From contig JAPZLL010000029.1 of NCBI GenBank assembly GCA_036250225.1, positions 124,001 through 188,000 on the forward strand: 64,000 bases of DNA, read 5' to 3'. The position numbers and the translations under genes are program-made. Below are positions 11,128 to 20,166 of the stretch, piece after piece. This DNA comes from Cercophora sp. LCS_1 (taxonomy: Eukaryota; Ascomycota; Sordariomycetes; Sordariales; Lasiosphaeriaceae). Below the pieces are notes generated by a model, which was not told the origin of the DNA, did no database searches, and saw only the letters and a list, made by a program, of their open reading frames with translations. Each line of letters opens with the position of its first letter. Positions within the stretch are counted from its first letter, which is position 1.

Positions 11128-13254
11128 TCAAATAATATTGAGCGTCTCTAGTTGCAGCTCTCCCAGCGTCATGTTCCCGGGAGAGAATGCCTCGCCGTTC
11201 ATAAACCCATGCACGTAGGCACCACCCACCAACGCGTGGTCCTCGCCTGTGCCCGTCCCTGATTCCTCACCTTTAATTTTGCGGAAAATGAGGGGCACGT
11301 CTGACCCCGGCACAATCCAGACGGTATCGCCCTCAGTACAACTCTCTGATCCAAGGCCAATACAGTCCTTTTCAGTTCTGAACAGCCTCAGGTGAGGAGT
11401 TCGCGCAATCAGCGTGTCGTATTCGTCCACGGCATCCATATTGATGCGCCCACCACAAAATATTGGCCAGACCAAGTTACCCTCATTCAGGTAAGTCATT
11501 ACATCAAGGGTCGATGGAAACTCGCCGCAGTATTTCTCTGCAAGCTTGTCCATCAGCGCAGTCTGCTCTCGCCACTCGGCTTCCCCTTCACCAGTCTCTG
11601 CCACCCGACGCGCGACAGAGGCTAACTTCAACAGCAACCATGTTGAGACTTCGATGTGATTGCCCCTCTTGGAAGCCTCGGTATACTGCTCTGAGGAGAG
11701 AGATGCCATGGCCAAGGCGAATGCGTCCGTCGTTAATTCCCCTCTAGTATGAGGGTACTCTACCGGCAAGTCGTGAAGAATGCGGAGCCACTGAGGAAAC
11801 GGCTTGTTTTCGAGGATTTTGGTCTTGGGCTCGCCCACACATGTGATGGTGTCGAGTTTCCAGCCCTGTGTTTCCAGCATGATCCTAACAGGGTCGACGA
11901 CCAAGGAGCGAGGAGTCTGTCCTGCGGCAGAAAACCGACCGCTGGCTCTGCCCAATCCAACACGAAGGCTAACGCTCCAGTCTGGGACCCAAGATGGCAA
12001 ACCTGCCAGGTGTTGGAACTCGGGTCCTTCCACGCATGACAGGAGTCGTAGATCCTGAACACTTTCTAGGATGCGTATGGCACATTCCACATACACATCT
12101 CGTGGTGTGTGACTGCCGTAAACGGGCTGCAAGAGCCAGATAGACGAAGATACATAAGAATCTTGGGAGCTGGAATCGGCTAGCAGTTTCCAACGCGCAT
12201 CCTCAAATCTGGATCGAATAATACCGAGAAGCGCGTAGACCTTGTCTCTCGGGTCACCCGCCTGGAGGCATCGAAACTGCCTCAGCATTTGAAGCAGGAG
12301 CTGTGCTGGGTTTGGCTCGAATGAAAGTGAGATTTGACGCATGGCGAGCAAGGTCAAGTGGTAATCGGTGAATTTCGGGGCCTGAATGGGCGACAGCAGC
12401 TTGGGTGAGTTTGCGGCGGGCTGACGAGGAGAAAGCGTTGGGATCTGGACCCGGGAGTTCAGGTATCGTGTCCACGGGGCCGAGGAAGAGAGATGCCAGG
12501 CAACCTTTTGCAGTTTCTGGAACTGAAGCATGTGGTGTCCGCACACAATCCAAGCATTCTCGGCCTGCACCACTTCCTGGACAATCCACATGCGCGTGAA
12601 ATAGTTTCGCTGGAAGAGCCTGAGCATGGCGTCCCAACTTGCCAGATGGACGCCGTCATCGCCGACAAGATCGCGACACGAGTCCAGACTACGGGGATGA
12701 ATGGATCTCCATGCCCCGAGGCTGCAAAACACAATCTTCTGGATCAATGCCAGGGCCACGTCCGTCTCCAAGTCCTCCTCGCCCAGCCACATCATGACGA
12801 GCCGGGCCTGTTGATAAATCCGATACATGATGCGCACCTGGCTTGCTCGCTCGATGTCGTCTTGCTGATTGATGCAGATAGCATCGATCCATATCCACTC
12901 GGGGAGGCCGTTGGGACGAAAGATCAGGGCATCAGAGAACCACTTTCCATCGCGAAGTCGCCTGAGAAAGCTGAACAGGTTCGCTGCAACAAGAACGACC
13001 TGTCCGTTGCATTTGATGGGGTACAGCGCATCGGCCGTCATCCCCCGACTCTCGTCTTCTCGGGTCGGAGGTCCCCAGGTGTATGAGAGCGCCGCATACT
13101 CGGGCGTCGCCGATAATCTCGCAACCTCTACATGGCACTCGATCATGTCGGTCAGGTTCTCGCCCGGGCCGCGGCATATCTTGACCAGTCTAACCTCGTC
13201 AGTGCTTCTCAGAGGGAGATTTTTGTAGTTGAAGCTTGCCAACTCAAGAGTCAT
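11128..13254 (-). CDS. HET-domain protein 2 (heterokaryon incompatibility)
   Basis: Single-exon gene of 708 residues with all conserved HET blocks: YAALSYTWGPP near residue 55, EWIWIDAICINQQDD near 120, VMMWLGEEDLE near 155, and NYFTRMWIVQEVVQAENAW near 215. The C-terminal half carries the usual divergent region, including DPRDKVYALLGII, a block common in this family, and ends in a GGAYVHGFMNGEA-like segment seen in many HET proteins; HET protein 1 has an equivalent EAYMHGVMFGE. The two genes are clearly relatives but diverged, so not a recent tandem duplicate. The frame is intact. Confidence 0.92.
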   Translation of the reverse strand: MTLELASFNYKNLPLRSTDEVRLVKICRGPGENLTDMIECHVEVARLSATPEYAALSYTWGPPTREDESRGMTADALYPIKCNGQVVLVAANLFSFLRRLRDGKWFSDALIFRPNGLPEWIWIDAICINQQDDIERASQVRIMYRIYQQARLVMMWLGEEDLETDVALALIQKIVFCSLGAWRSIHPRSLDSCRDLVGDDGVHLASWDAMLRLFQRNYFTRMWIVQEVVQAENAWIVCGHHMLQFQKLQKVAWHLSSSAPWTRYLNSRVQIPTLSPRQPAANSPKLLSPIQAPKFTDYHLTLLAMRQISLSFEPNPAQLLLQMLRQFRCLQAGDPRDKVYALLGIIRSRFEDARWKLLADSSSQDSYVSSSIWLLQPVYGSHTPRDVYVECAIRILESVQDLRLLSCVEGPEFQHLAGLPSWVPDWSVSLRVGLGRASGRFSAAGQTPRSLVVDPVRIMLETQGWKLDTITCVGEPKTKILENKPFPQWLRILHDLPVEYPHTRGELTTDAFALAMASLSSEQYTEASKRGNHIEVSTWLLLKLASVARRVAETGEGEAEWREQTALMDKLAEKYCGEFPSTLDVMTYLNEGNLVWPIFCGGRINMDAVDEYDTLIARTPHLRLFRTEKDCIGLGSESCTEGDTVWIVPGSDVPLIFRKIKGEESGTGTGEDHALVGGAYVHGFMNGEAFSPGNMTLGELQLETLNII

Positions 13255-13446
13255 TGTGGATGTTGTTCGTCAAGTGGCTGGTTCTTCCGCTAGGCATCGT
13301 CACGGAGCTGCGCATTAACCCCTCCTTCCCCGCACATTCTCAGTGCCCACAGGTCGCCACACTTGGCAGGCAGCATGCGTACACCAACACTCTTCATCAC
13401 TGATGTGGCCAGAGCTGCCTTCCTTAAGTATCTAAGCCTTTGACAC

Positions 13447-14583
13447 CTATACAGCAACAAGCTCCCCATCCTGTTCAAGACGCGCCACAAACTCATTTGA
13501 AAAAGGATAATCCGCATACCCGTTTTCCTCCTTAACCGCAAAGAAAGTCATGAAATCAAAGCCCTCAAACTCGATCCCCTCCCTGACCCTAAACACCAAA
13601 TCGGGATTCGAAGTAAAGTGTCTCCCAAAAACAGCCACCACATCCCTCCCCTCGAACCTCTCCTCAACCAACTTCCTTGCGCCTTCGGCATCCAACCGCC
13701 CAGCCACAAGAACAACACCCTTCCAAAGATTCACCGCAAAATCGACACTCATCCCCTCCGGCTCCTTCCTCTCCCCAGCCTCAAAACTAACCCATTGCAC
13801 CAGATGCAAATACGCCAACCCCTTGTCCCTGATCCGCCGAATGACATCCTCGAACTGCGGCACAGGATCCTCCATCCGCATCCCGTTGTAGTCATTCCAA
13901 GGACTCAGCCGAATCGCGGTCCTCTCAGGCCCAATAGCGTCAACCACAGCTTCAACAACCTCAACCGCAAGACGGGACCGGTTCTCGATGCTTCCTCCGT
14001 ACGAGTCATTCCGGACGTTTGAAACATCCTGCAGGAACTGGTCAACCAGATACCCGTTCGCGCCATGGATTTCCACCCCGTCGAAACCAGCTTCCATCGC
14101 GTTCCGTGCAGCGGTGGCGTAGTCGGATATGATAGCCCTTATCTCATCCTCTTGCAATGGTTCCGGGACGGAGAATGATGCACCGCTGTACGAAGGCGTG
14201 GCAATTGCGATAGGACTAGCACCAACGATGCGGATCCCCTCCCGCTGCGCGGTGGGGGGTTCCGCTGCGCGCCCGAGATACCACAGCTGGCAAAAGATGT
14301 AGCTGCCCTTGGCGTGCACGGCGTCGGTGACATTCTTCCAGGCGGCGATTTGGGCGGGGGTGTAAATGCCCGGCACGTTGTCGATGCCGCCGGCTGAGCG
14401 CGAGATGAGGGTTGCTTCGGTGATGAGGAGGGTTCCGGGCACGCTGGCGCGTTGGGCGTAGTAGGTTGTCATCATGTCGGTTGGGATGTGCGAGTCGGAC
14501 GCGCGGTTGCGTGTCATTGGGGCCATGGCGATACGGTTGGCAAGGGTGAGGTTGCCTAGCTTGAGGGGGGTGAAGAGGGACAT
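13447..14583 (-). CDS. Old Yellow Enzyme family NADH:flavin oxidoreductase
   Basis: Single exon, 378 residues, start at the Met before SLFTPLKLGNLTL; an in-frame Met at 14646 would add a non-conserved leader. OYE landmarks: LANRIAMAPMTRNRA at the N terminus, ATLISRSAGG, IFCQLWYLGRAA, GVEIHGANGYLVDQFLQ with the FMN/substrate-binding His-Asn pair, NDSYGGSIENRSR, and the C-terminal FGRHFTSNPDLVFRV phosphate-binding region. Family members reduce activated C=C bonds of enones, nitro-olefins or related compounds with NAD(P)H and FMN. Such genes are common in fungal metabolic clusters. Its promoter contains a TCCGA-GA-TCGGA inverted repeat, which may tie it to the Zn2Cys6 regulator (inference). Confidence 0.92.
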   Translation of the reverse strand: MSLFTPLKLGNLTLANRIAMAPMTRNRASDSHIPTDMMTTYYAQRASVPGTLLITEATLISRSAGGIDNVPGIYTPAQIAAWKNVTDAVHAKGSYIFCQLWYLGRAAEPPTAQREGIRIVGASPIAIATPSYSGASFSVPEPLQEDEIRAIISDYATAARNAMEAGFDGVEIHGANGYLVDQFLQDVSNVRNDSYGGSIENRSRLAVEVVEAVVDAIGPERTAIRLSPWNDYNGMRMEDPVPQFEDVIRRIRDKGLAYLHLVQWVSFEAGERKEPEGMSVDFAVNLWKGVVLVAGRLDAEGARKLVEERFEGRDVVAVFGRHFTSNPDLVFRVREGIEFEGFDFMTFFAVKEENGYADYPFSNEFVARLEQDGELVAV

Positions 14584-14794
14584 TTTTGGCTGTTGGGGCT
14601 GGTGATGCTGGAGGGGTGATGCGATGAAGTTGATGGCCGGGAGCACTGCGAGAGAGCGAAATGATATTTGTATTTGTATCTGATTGAAGATGGACTTCAG
14701 CTGCTGCTTGGTAGTGCGTCATCTCTTTCTCGACTTCTAAGATGGCGCTTTGACTGTGGTCTCGGGACACCGAGGAGGCTCTCCTCCGGCCGAG

Positions 14795-14806
14795 TCCGAG
14801 ATCGGA
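14795..14806. promoter_or_regulatory. Candidate Zn2Cys6 binding site (TCCGA-N2-TCGGA)
   Basis: Perfect 5-base arms (TCCGA / TCGGA) around a 2-base spacer, about 212 bp upstream of the OYE start codon. Inverted CCG/CGG triplets are typical half sites for Zn2Cys6 dimers. Function is inferred from sequence only. Confidence 0.35.
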
Positions 14807-15071
14807 AGTGCATCATCTCAATCGTCTGAGTTTGTACGTCAGGCGCGATAATGGAGACTTTCGGCTTGTTTATAGGCCGAGGGCTGAGATATTAGCAATT
14901 GGTGTTGAGGATTAGAGATCAGGGCGTTGCTCGGTGTTGATGTTGGGCCGAGTGCGGCGACCCGCGCGGCAGCGGGAAAAGACCGTGTTTCTCTCAGTCC
15001 GAGGGAATGCGAGTATGCCAGGCACAGTAGCCTATTTTTTTTTTATTTTTTTTTGGGAGGCTCGGTCAACG

Positions 15072-15109
15072 CCAAAACTCTCCGAAAACTCCAAAACTCT
15101 CCGAAATGC
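15072..15109. repeat. 19-bp tandem direct repeat
   Basis: Two adjacent copies of a 19-bp unit starting CCAAAACTCTCCGAAA; 17 of 19 positions match. Each copy contains TCCGA. It lies in the spacer between the OYE promoter and the 3' end of the coiled-coil gene, just after a long T-rich run (about 15030-15056). Confidence 0.7.
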
Positions 15110-15490
15110 ATATTGTCAAGATAGATGAGTCTTTTACCGCGCGGGTTCCCCTTTCGTTGAGTCACCGGCGATGGTAGCTCCCTCTGTCTGCAGTTTCACG
15201 CTCAGAGAGTCCTCGGCAGCCGAAGTCCACAGGTCACACGTACACAAGTCGCGAGGCTGTGGCGAACAACTCGTTCAAAGGAAAGGCCAAACAAAATAGC
15301 TATTGGAGCGGTAGAAAAAAAAAACTATTCCTCTTGTCTAGGTGCCTACTTAGTCGGGAAGAACTTCAAACCAACCGGTGACGCCACTGTGCGCCTGCTT
15401 ATCCCACGCCCGAGCTACCTAGGTACGGCGCCTGCAAGACAACCAACGCTGTTGTGACCGAGCGAGAATCCTTGCGGGAGACTTCAACAG

Positions 15491-16663
15491 TTATACAACT
15501 TCCAAAGTTGAGCTGTAACCGCGTTGCCAGGGTTTTGCAAATAATGTATTGATCCACGCGCGGAACCGATGCAGCCAACAAGATGATATGTCGTGCTGCT
15601 GGGCGACCACGCGTTCTTGCAAGGTGGCCATCCCCTCTCTCAGCTCCTCGCTTTCTTTTTGAGCCATTTTCAAGTCTTGTTGGGATTGCAATAGCGTCTT
15701 GTCAAGTACCGAACACCTGTCGTTGAGGAGTCGGATGTCGTCTCTTGCGGATTCTAGATCACCTCGGAGTTGGGTGACCTGGCCCATCGCAGTTGAACAC
15801 TCGATTGTCTTGTCCTCGACCTTGCCGTTTGCCGCTTTCAGTTCACTTCCCAGGCTAGCCTTTGCTTCTTCGAGAGCAGCAACTCTCCTCCTTTCCTCAT
15901 CGAGCAGGCGGCGGACACTTTCCAGCTCGATGTGCAGTCCGCAAACTGCGCCATTGAGCCTTTCTCTGTCATTTTTGGCTTCTTCTATTAAACCCATCTG
16001 CCGAGATATCTCGGCCCTGTGCGTTGATTCGATCCTCAGCATTTCGGATCCATGCTCCCGGTCGAGCTGAATTTCCTGAGCCTTCGCTCGTTGCAGGTCC
16101 CCTGTGACGCCTTGCAGTTTCTTTTGCGACGCTGAAAGATTGTTTTGTGCAACCGAGAGCTCAGCCTTGAGTTGCGCTATTGTGTCCGTCGCCACTGAGC
16201 TTTGCATCGACCGACTGGCTACAAAAACCCGGATAGCCAAGGCCAAGTCGCGATTGTCGTCCTGGGGTTGTTCGAGGGCCTCCAGGCACCTCCGGCGTTC
16301 AAGGAGCAGGCTGTTGATTTTCTGGGCCCCATCATCTTCAGAAAGCCGGTTACAGTGTTGGGCTGCCAGCCCAACAACTGGAGTCCAGCGCCGGGATACC
16401 GACTTCCATTGGTCGTAGTGGTACTGGTGGCAAAGGCAAAGCTTCGCGAGACTTTCTAGATCTTTCGAGGCCACTTTGCTTGGCGGGCTCGCTGCCATAG
16501 CTCCAAGACGTGAGCGGATGGCCAAACGATCGGGCTCGTCGAGCGTCCATCGGCACCGTGCATCGAACCGCGACTGGGCACGACCAACGCACCGTATTTC
16601 GACGGGGTTGTCCGGATCAGTGATCTGAAGGAGGTTTCCAGGATCCCAGTAGGTATTCGTCAT
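15491..16663 (-). CDS. Coiled-coil protein of unknown function
   Basis: Single exon, 390 residues. The N-terminal ~130 residues are mixed and include a Trp/Cys-containing segment (RCRWTLDEPDRLAIRSRL). From about residue 155 to 350 the protein is a nearly uninterrupted heptad-rich coiled coil (AQLKAELSVAQNNLSASQKKL, ESVRRLLDEERRRVAALEEA and so on). The C terminus after about 350 is Trp/aromatic-rich (WLHRFRAWINTLFAKPWQRG). I recognise no named family. It may be a scaffold or cytoskeletal-type protein; no function is claimed. The intact, strongly amphipathic pattern supports it as a real gene. Confidence 0.7.
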   Translation of the reverse strand: MTNTYWDPGNLLQITDPDNPVEIRCVGRAQSRFDARCRWTLDEPDRLAIRSRLGAMAASPPSKVASKDLESLAKLCLCHQYHYDQWKSVSRRWTPVVGLAAQHCNRLSEDDGAQKINSLLLERRRCLEALEQPQDDNRDLALAIRVFVASRSMQSSVATDTIAQLKAELSVAQNNLSASQKKLQGVTGDLQRAKAQEIQLDREHGSEMLRIESTHRAEISRQMGLIEEAKNDRERLNGAVCGLHIELESVRRLLDEERRRVAALEEAKASLGSELKAANGKVEDKTIECSTAMGQVTQLRGDLESARDDIRLLNDRCSVLDKTLLQSQQDLKMAQKESEELREGMATLQERVVAQQHDISSCWLHRFRAWINTLFAKPWQRGYSSTLEVV

Positions 16664-17485
16664 GTTTAAGTCGTAGCCCGAAATCTATGTCGTCGCGAGA
16701 GAAGCTGGCAATCAAAGTTGTTTGTCGGTTGGACTGTGAGCTGGGTCTTGCGCACCCAGCTTTATATCGTGTCGCGTCAGCATTCTGAGTTGGAAAGTCG
16801 CAAGAGGATCGGGCGATGAGCTAACTTGATGTCTCGATTCATTCTTTGGAGGTGCATTTTGAAACAGACGCGGTCAAGGCCAAAGCGGTGGTGCTCGTGC
16901 GTAAGGCGGGGTCAGACAATTTTGCGAACTCATGTAACCAGCAGGGGTAGAAGCTGCCCGCCCTTGAAACAAACCTGGTGGCACACGAAACTTCCTTCCT
17001 CACCCATGGCGCGAAGCGAGAGCAGCCTACGCGGCCACTGCACAGCCTCAAAGGCCAGTTTCCCCGTTTCCACCAGAACCAACGAGGCGTCGGGTCTGAA
17101 GAGCGGTCCTCAATTGCAGCCGGCACGATCCAGCAGCAGAAGAGATAATAACGCGCACAATTTGAAGCACTCAACTTAATTCTTGATGACGCCGATTATT
17201 GCATCTGGTTAGGTATTGCACCTTAGAGTAGCTTCTACGATTTGCACTTTCCTCAACCCACGACTCCACCACGCCCTTGAAATCGGGCTCATACGACCAG
17301 GAATATCGCTTTGCAGACTTTTACGCCCGCAGTGTTTGCGGCTGGGCACCAGACACCTGACACCTGACGACGACGATAACGGTGACGACGGCTGCACTTT
17401 CTCTAATTCTCCCCCCGCAAACGGTAGTACATAATGCAGATTGGGTTTCGACGTCTCGCATATTCCCAGCAGGGAGGCATAGGTC
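16664..17485. other. Intergenic, nothing recognised
   Basis: About 820 bp, covering the promoter of the coiled-coil gene and the 3' flank of HIBADH-1. Short open frames on both strands have no family features. It separates the left genes from the compact enzyme block. Confidence 0.5.
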
Positions 17486-18527
17486 TCACTTCCTCTCACT
17501 CTCGTTCAACCACTTATACACAACCCTCGCATCCTTCCCTTTATACCTCTGATCCCCCATCGCCTCCTTGAATGCCTCCAAGGTCGGCCCATCCAACACG
17601 GTCCTAGCACCAACCATCTCGGCCAACTTCTTCCCCATGCCCAAAACCTTGGCACAAAGCTCGATCCTAAAACCGCCCTCGTACCCCCTACTACTCGGCA
17701 CATTCTCCTGCACGCCCGGTACCGGATTACTCTTACTGGTAACCCAGCACTGGCCACCGCTCGCATTAATCACATCCGTCAACAGCTTCGGATCCAACCC
17801 GGCCTTGACACCGATGTTCAACGCCTCACTGGCCGCGAGCGATGTAATAGCGCTGAGATAGTTATTAATAATCTTAAATGCTGTCCCCGCGCCAATGTCG
17901 CCACAGAGAAAGATGCCGTTTGGGTTGCCCATGTGTTGTAGATACGACTTGACCGTGTCGAACACAGACGAGTTGTTGCAGCCAACCATGAATGTCAGCG
18001 TCCCGTCTTGAGCACCCATTGGACCACCAGACACCGGCGCATCCACAAAGACAAGCGAATCGGAGAGTTTGGAAGCGCTGGTTTCGGTGAGCGTCTGCCC
18101 CACGGAGAGGATGGTGTCTGTCTCGATGGTGCCGCATTCCATGACCAGTTTTGGCTCTGGTGAAGACGCAGATTGGGAGGCGGCAATGGCGCCAGCTAGA
18201 ATACCAGTGGTTGGGTCGAGGTAGACGGTTTTGACGGCAGATGAGTCCGGGAGCATGGTGATGATTGTGCTGGCGCGCTGGGCCGCTTCGAAGCCGTTGG
18301 GGATGATTTCCACGGGGCCGGTGGCTTCTGCTTCTCGCTGGAAGTGGGACAGGGCGGAGGTGTTGACGTCGCAGATTAGGAGGAGTTTGGAGGGTGGGAG
18401 GCCCTTGCGGAGATTTTTGGCCATGGGATAGCCCATTACGCCGAGGCCTGCTGGTGTTAGTTGGGGAGGGAGAGTGGGTGGTGGACTTACCGACGAAGGC
18501 TACTGTGTCGGATGGTGAGAATGCCAT
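17486..18527 (-). CDS. HIBADH-like beta-hydroxyacid dehydrogenase 1
   Basis: Two exons: complement(join(17486..18447,18491..18527)), 332 residues. The 43-bp intron (GTAAGT..CAGCAG) interrupts the first dinucleotide-binding loop and joins VAFVG|LGVMGYPMAKNL, so the model is secure. Family landmarks: GLGVMG NAD(P) loop, TIITMLPDS, the substrate-binding block DAPVSGGPMGAQDGTLTFMVG, and the catalytic-Lys helix GAGTAFKIINNYLSAI, followed by the all-helical domain with NASGGQCW. The family oxidises 3-hydroxyisobutyrate, tartronate semialdehyde and related beta-hydroxyacids. It has a paralogue at 24733..25723. Together they flank the enzyme cluster, each next to an MBL-fold hydrolase, so they may act on successive or alternative hydroxyacid intermediates (inference). 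Confidence 0.92.
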
Positions 18528-18644
18528 GTTGCGAGTCCTTCTTTTCGTAAAGTTGCCAACGTGAGGATACACCTTGGTGTTGATGGACGTGTTGAGTCGC
18601 CAGGGTAGAGCTCAGGGTTGGGAGTCCCCTGCGTTGACGGCTTT

Positions 18645-18653
18645 CTCCGATAT
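18645..18653. promoter_or_regulatory. Shared promoter 9-mer CTCCGATAT
   Basis: Lies 118 bp upstream of HIBADH-1. The same nine bases occur in reverse orientation at 22095..22103 upstream of CMD protein 1. Candidate regulator site only. Confidence 0.3.
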
Positions 18654-18943
18654 GCACAGCATGGTGGTGCGGGGAATCTGCATGTCATCGGGATCCCACG
18701 AAAACAATGTCCGGCGGTCTCGGGCATGTGTGTGCCGAGGGAACACGGGGTCACTGAAATATGGCCGAGCTGCAGCTGATCGACAGATTGTGTTGGCGCA
18801 CTTCGGCATTGCCATTCCTGGCTCTCTATGCCAAGACATCAGTGGTGTTGATGATGGGAAGGTGGTGAATCACCAAACCGACTTGGACAAGTCTTGTCAA
18901 ATAAACTCTCGGCATAACATTGCATATGGACAGAGAGAATAAA

Positions 18944-19912
18944 TCACAAACAACCAGGCCAAAACCTCCCCTTATTCCCCTCCCTCCAAACCCCATCATG
19001 GGCCATAACAACCTCAACCTCATAACCCTCCTCCTCCTTCTCCTTGACAAACTGCCTGATTCTCCCCAACGTGCAGCTCGCGACCTCAGTATCAACATGC
19101 ACACTCCTCATCCCTCCCCGTCCATCCTCATACAACGCAATGCCCTTCTCCTGACTCAAAATCCTGGGATCATGACAACAGTCACCCCCAAGATACACAA
19201 ACTTGGTCTCTCCTGTCTTCACCAATAGATTCACGTGTCCGTATAAATGTCCTGGACTATCAATCACCCACACGCTCCCGTCTCCAAAGAGGTCCAGTGC
19301 ATGTGGAAACGCCCCTAGCTCATCCCACTTCCACTGCTCTGCTGCGGGTGGTAACACCGCTTTTGTGTCTCCAGGAGTGGCGGTATGTTTCGGTCCCGAG
19401 AAACCGTCATCCACAGGTGGGAACTCGACTGTTCTGTCGGAAGGTAATTCATCGTCGTTGAACAAATCAGCCGGATACAGCGGTCCTGCGCCATTCTTCA
19501 AGAGATCCAGAGTCCCAGAACCGACTGCAAATGTCGAGTTCGGAAAGTCGGAGGGTGTGCCGACGTGGTCCCAGTGGACGTGGCTTAGGATCACATAGTC
19601 GATGCTGGTTGTGGGATCGAGATTCCCATTTCGTAGACCGTCCGCGCAGTCAGGTGTGACGATGACAGGTTGGCGTTGGGCGATGTGTGCTCGCTGGGAA
19701 GGAGTGTACCCGTTGAGATCGCGTTTGACGCCGAGGTCGAAGATGATGTTGGTCCTGCGATCCGGGGAGGTTGGTGACAGTGAGGGGTGTTGAATGAGAA
19801 AAGATAGAGAAGGGACTGTTGCACGTTTGTCTGGGTCTGCGTCCGTGACGAAGAGGCGTTCTGGGAGGGTAAGATGGCCCGCATCGAGGGCTGAGACGCG
19901 GACGAATGCCAT
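18944..19912 (-). CDS. MBL-fold hydrolase 1 (lactonase-like)
   Basis: Single exon, 322 residues. The metallo-beta-lactamase fold signature is explicit: the HxHxDH motif in LSHVHWDHVGTPSDFP, a third-His/Asp region VYLGGDCCHDPRI, and VIDSPGHLYGHVNLL, all as in the N-acyl-homoserine-lactonase/lactonase subgroup. These enzymes bind two Zn ions and open lactone or related rings by hydrolysis. There is no signal peptide, so it is probably cytosolic. It is transcribed divergently from the zinc ADH across 254 bp. A paralogue is at 23374..24426 with the same order of motifs, although that gene has an intron immediately after the first His of the HxHxDH motif and this one does not. Likely substrate: a lactone or cyclic ester intermediate of the cluster (inference). 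The C-terminal region is intact. Confidence 0.9.
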   Translation of the reverse strand: MAFVRVSALDAGHLTLPERLFVTDADPDKRATVPSLSFLIQHPSLSPTSPDRRTNIIFDLGVKRDLNGYTPSQRAHIAQRQPVIVTPDCADGLRNGNLDPTTSIDYVILSHVHWDHVGTPSDFPNSTFAVGSGTLDLLKNGAGPLYPADLFNDDELPSDRTVEFPPVDDGFSGPKHTATPGDTKAVLPPAAEQWKWDELGAFPHALDLFGDGSVWVIDSPGHLYGHVNLLVKTGETKFVYLGGDCCHDPRILSQEKGIALYEDGRGGMRSVHVDTEVASCTLGRIRQFVKEKEEEGYEVEVVMAHDGVWREGNKGRFWPGCL

Positions 19913-20166
19913 TGCTACGGTGCGTTGAGTTCAAGCTTGAGAATGGAGAGATGTGCAGATTCAGCGTATATTAGCCCTAAAGTCCGATCTGCGGGGGATG
20001 TGAGGGGTGTTGTGCCGTCTTTGCCCGGCCGTCACCCCGCCTACGACGTCAGTGTCCGTCCAACACCGGTCTCACCACCACGGCCATCACTATCGCCGCC
20101 ATCATCAACATCACCAGGCACTCCCACCATCATCAAACACTTCAAATATTCAACACCAGATACTGT
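19913..20166. promoter_or_regulatory. Divergent promoter, MBL-1 / zinc ADH
   Basis: 254 bp between two divergent start codons. It contains TCCGATCTGCGG at 19983..19994, with a CCG and a CGG triplet 5 bp apart, a plausible Zn2Cys6 target that could control both genes. Confidence 0.4.

Larger units (their letters stand above)
14584..15490. other. Intergenic: OYE promoter and coiled-coil gene 3' side
   Basis: About 900 bp without a gene. It holds the OYE promoter with the inverted repeat, a poly-T tract of two T runs interrupted by one A, and the 19-bp repeat described separately. No conserved frame was found. Confidence 0.6.
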
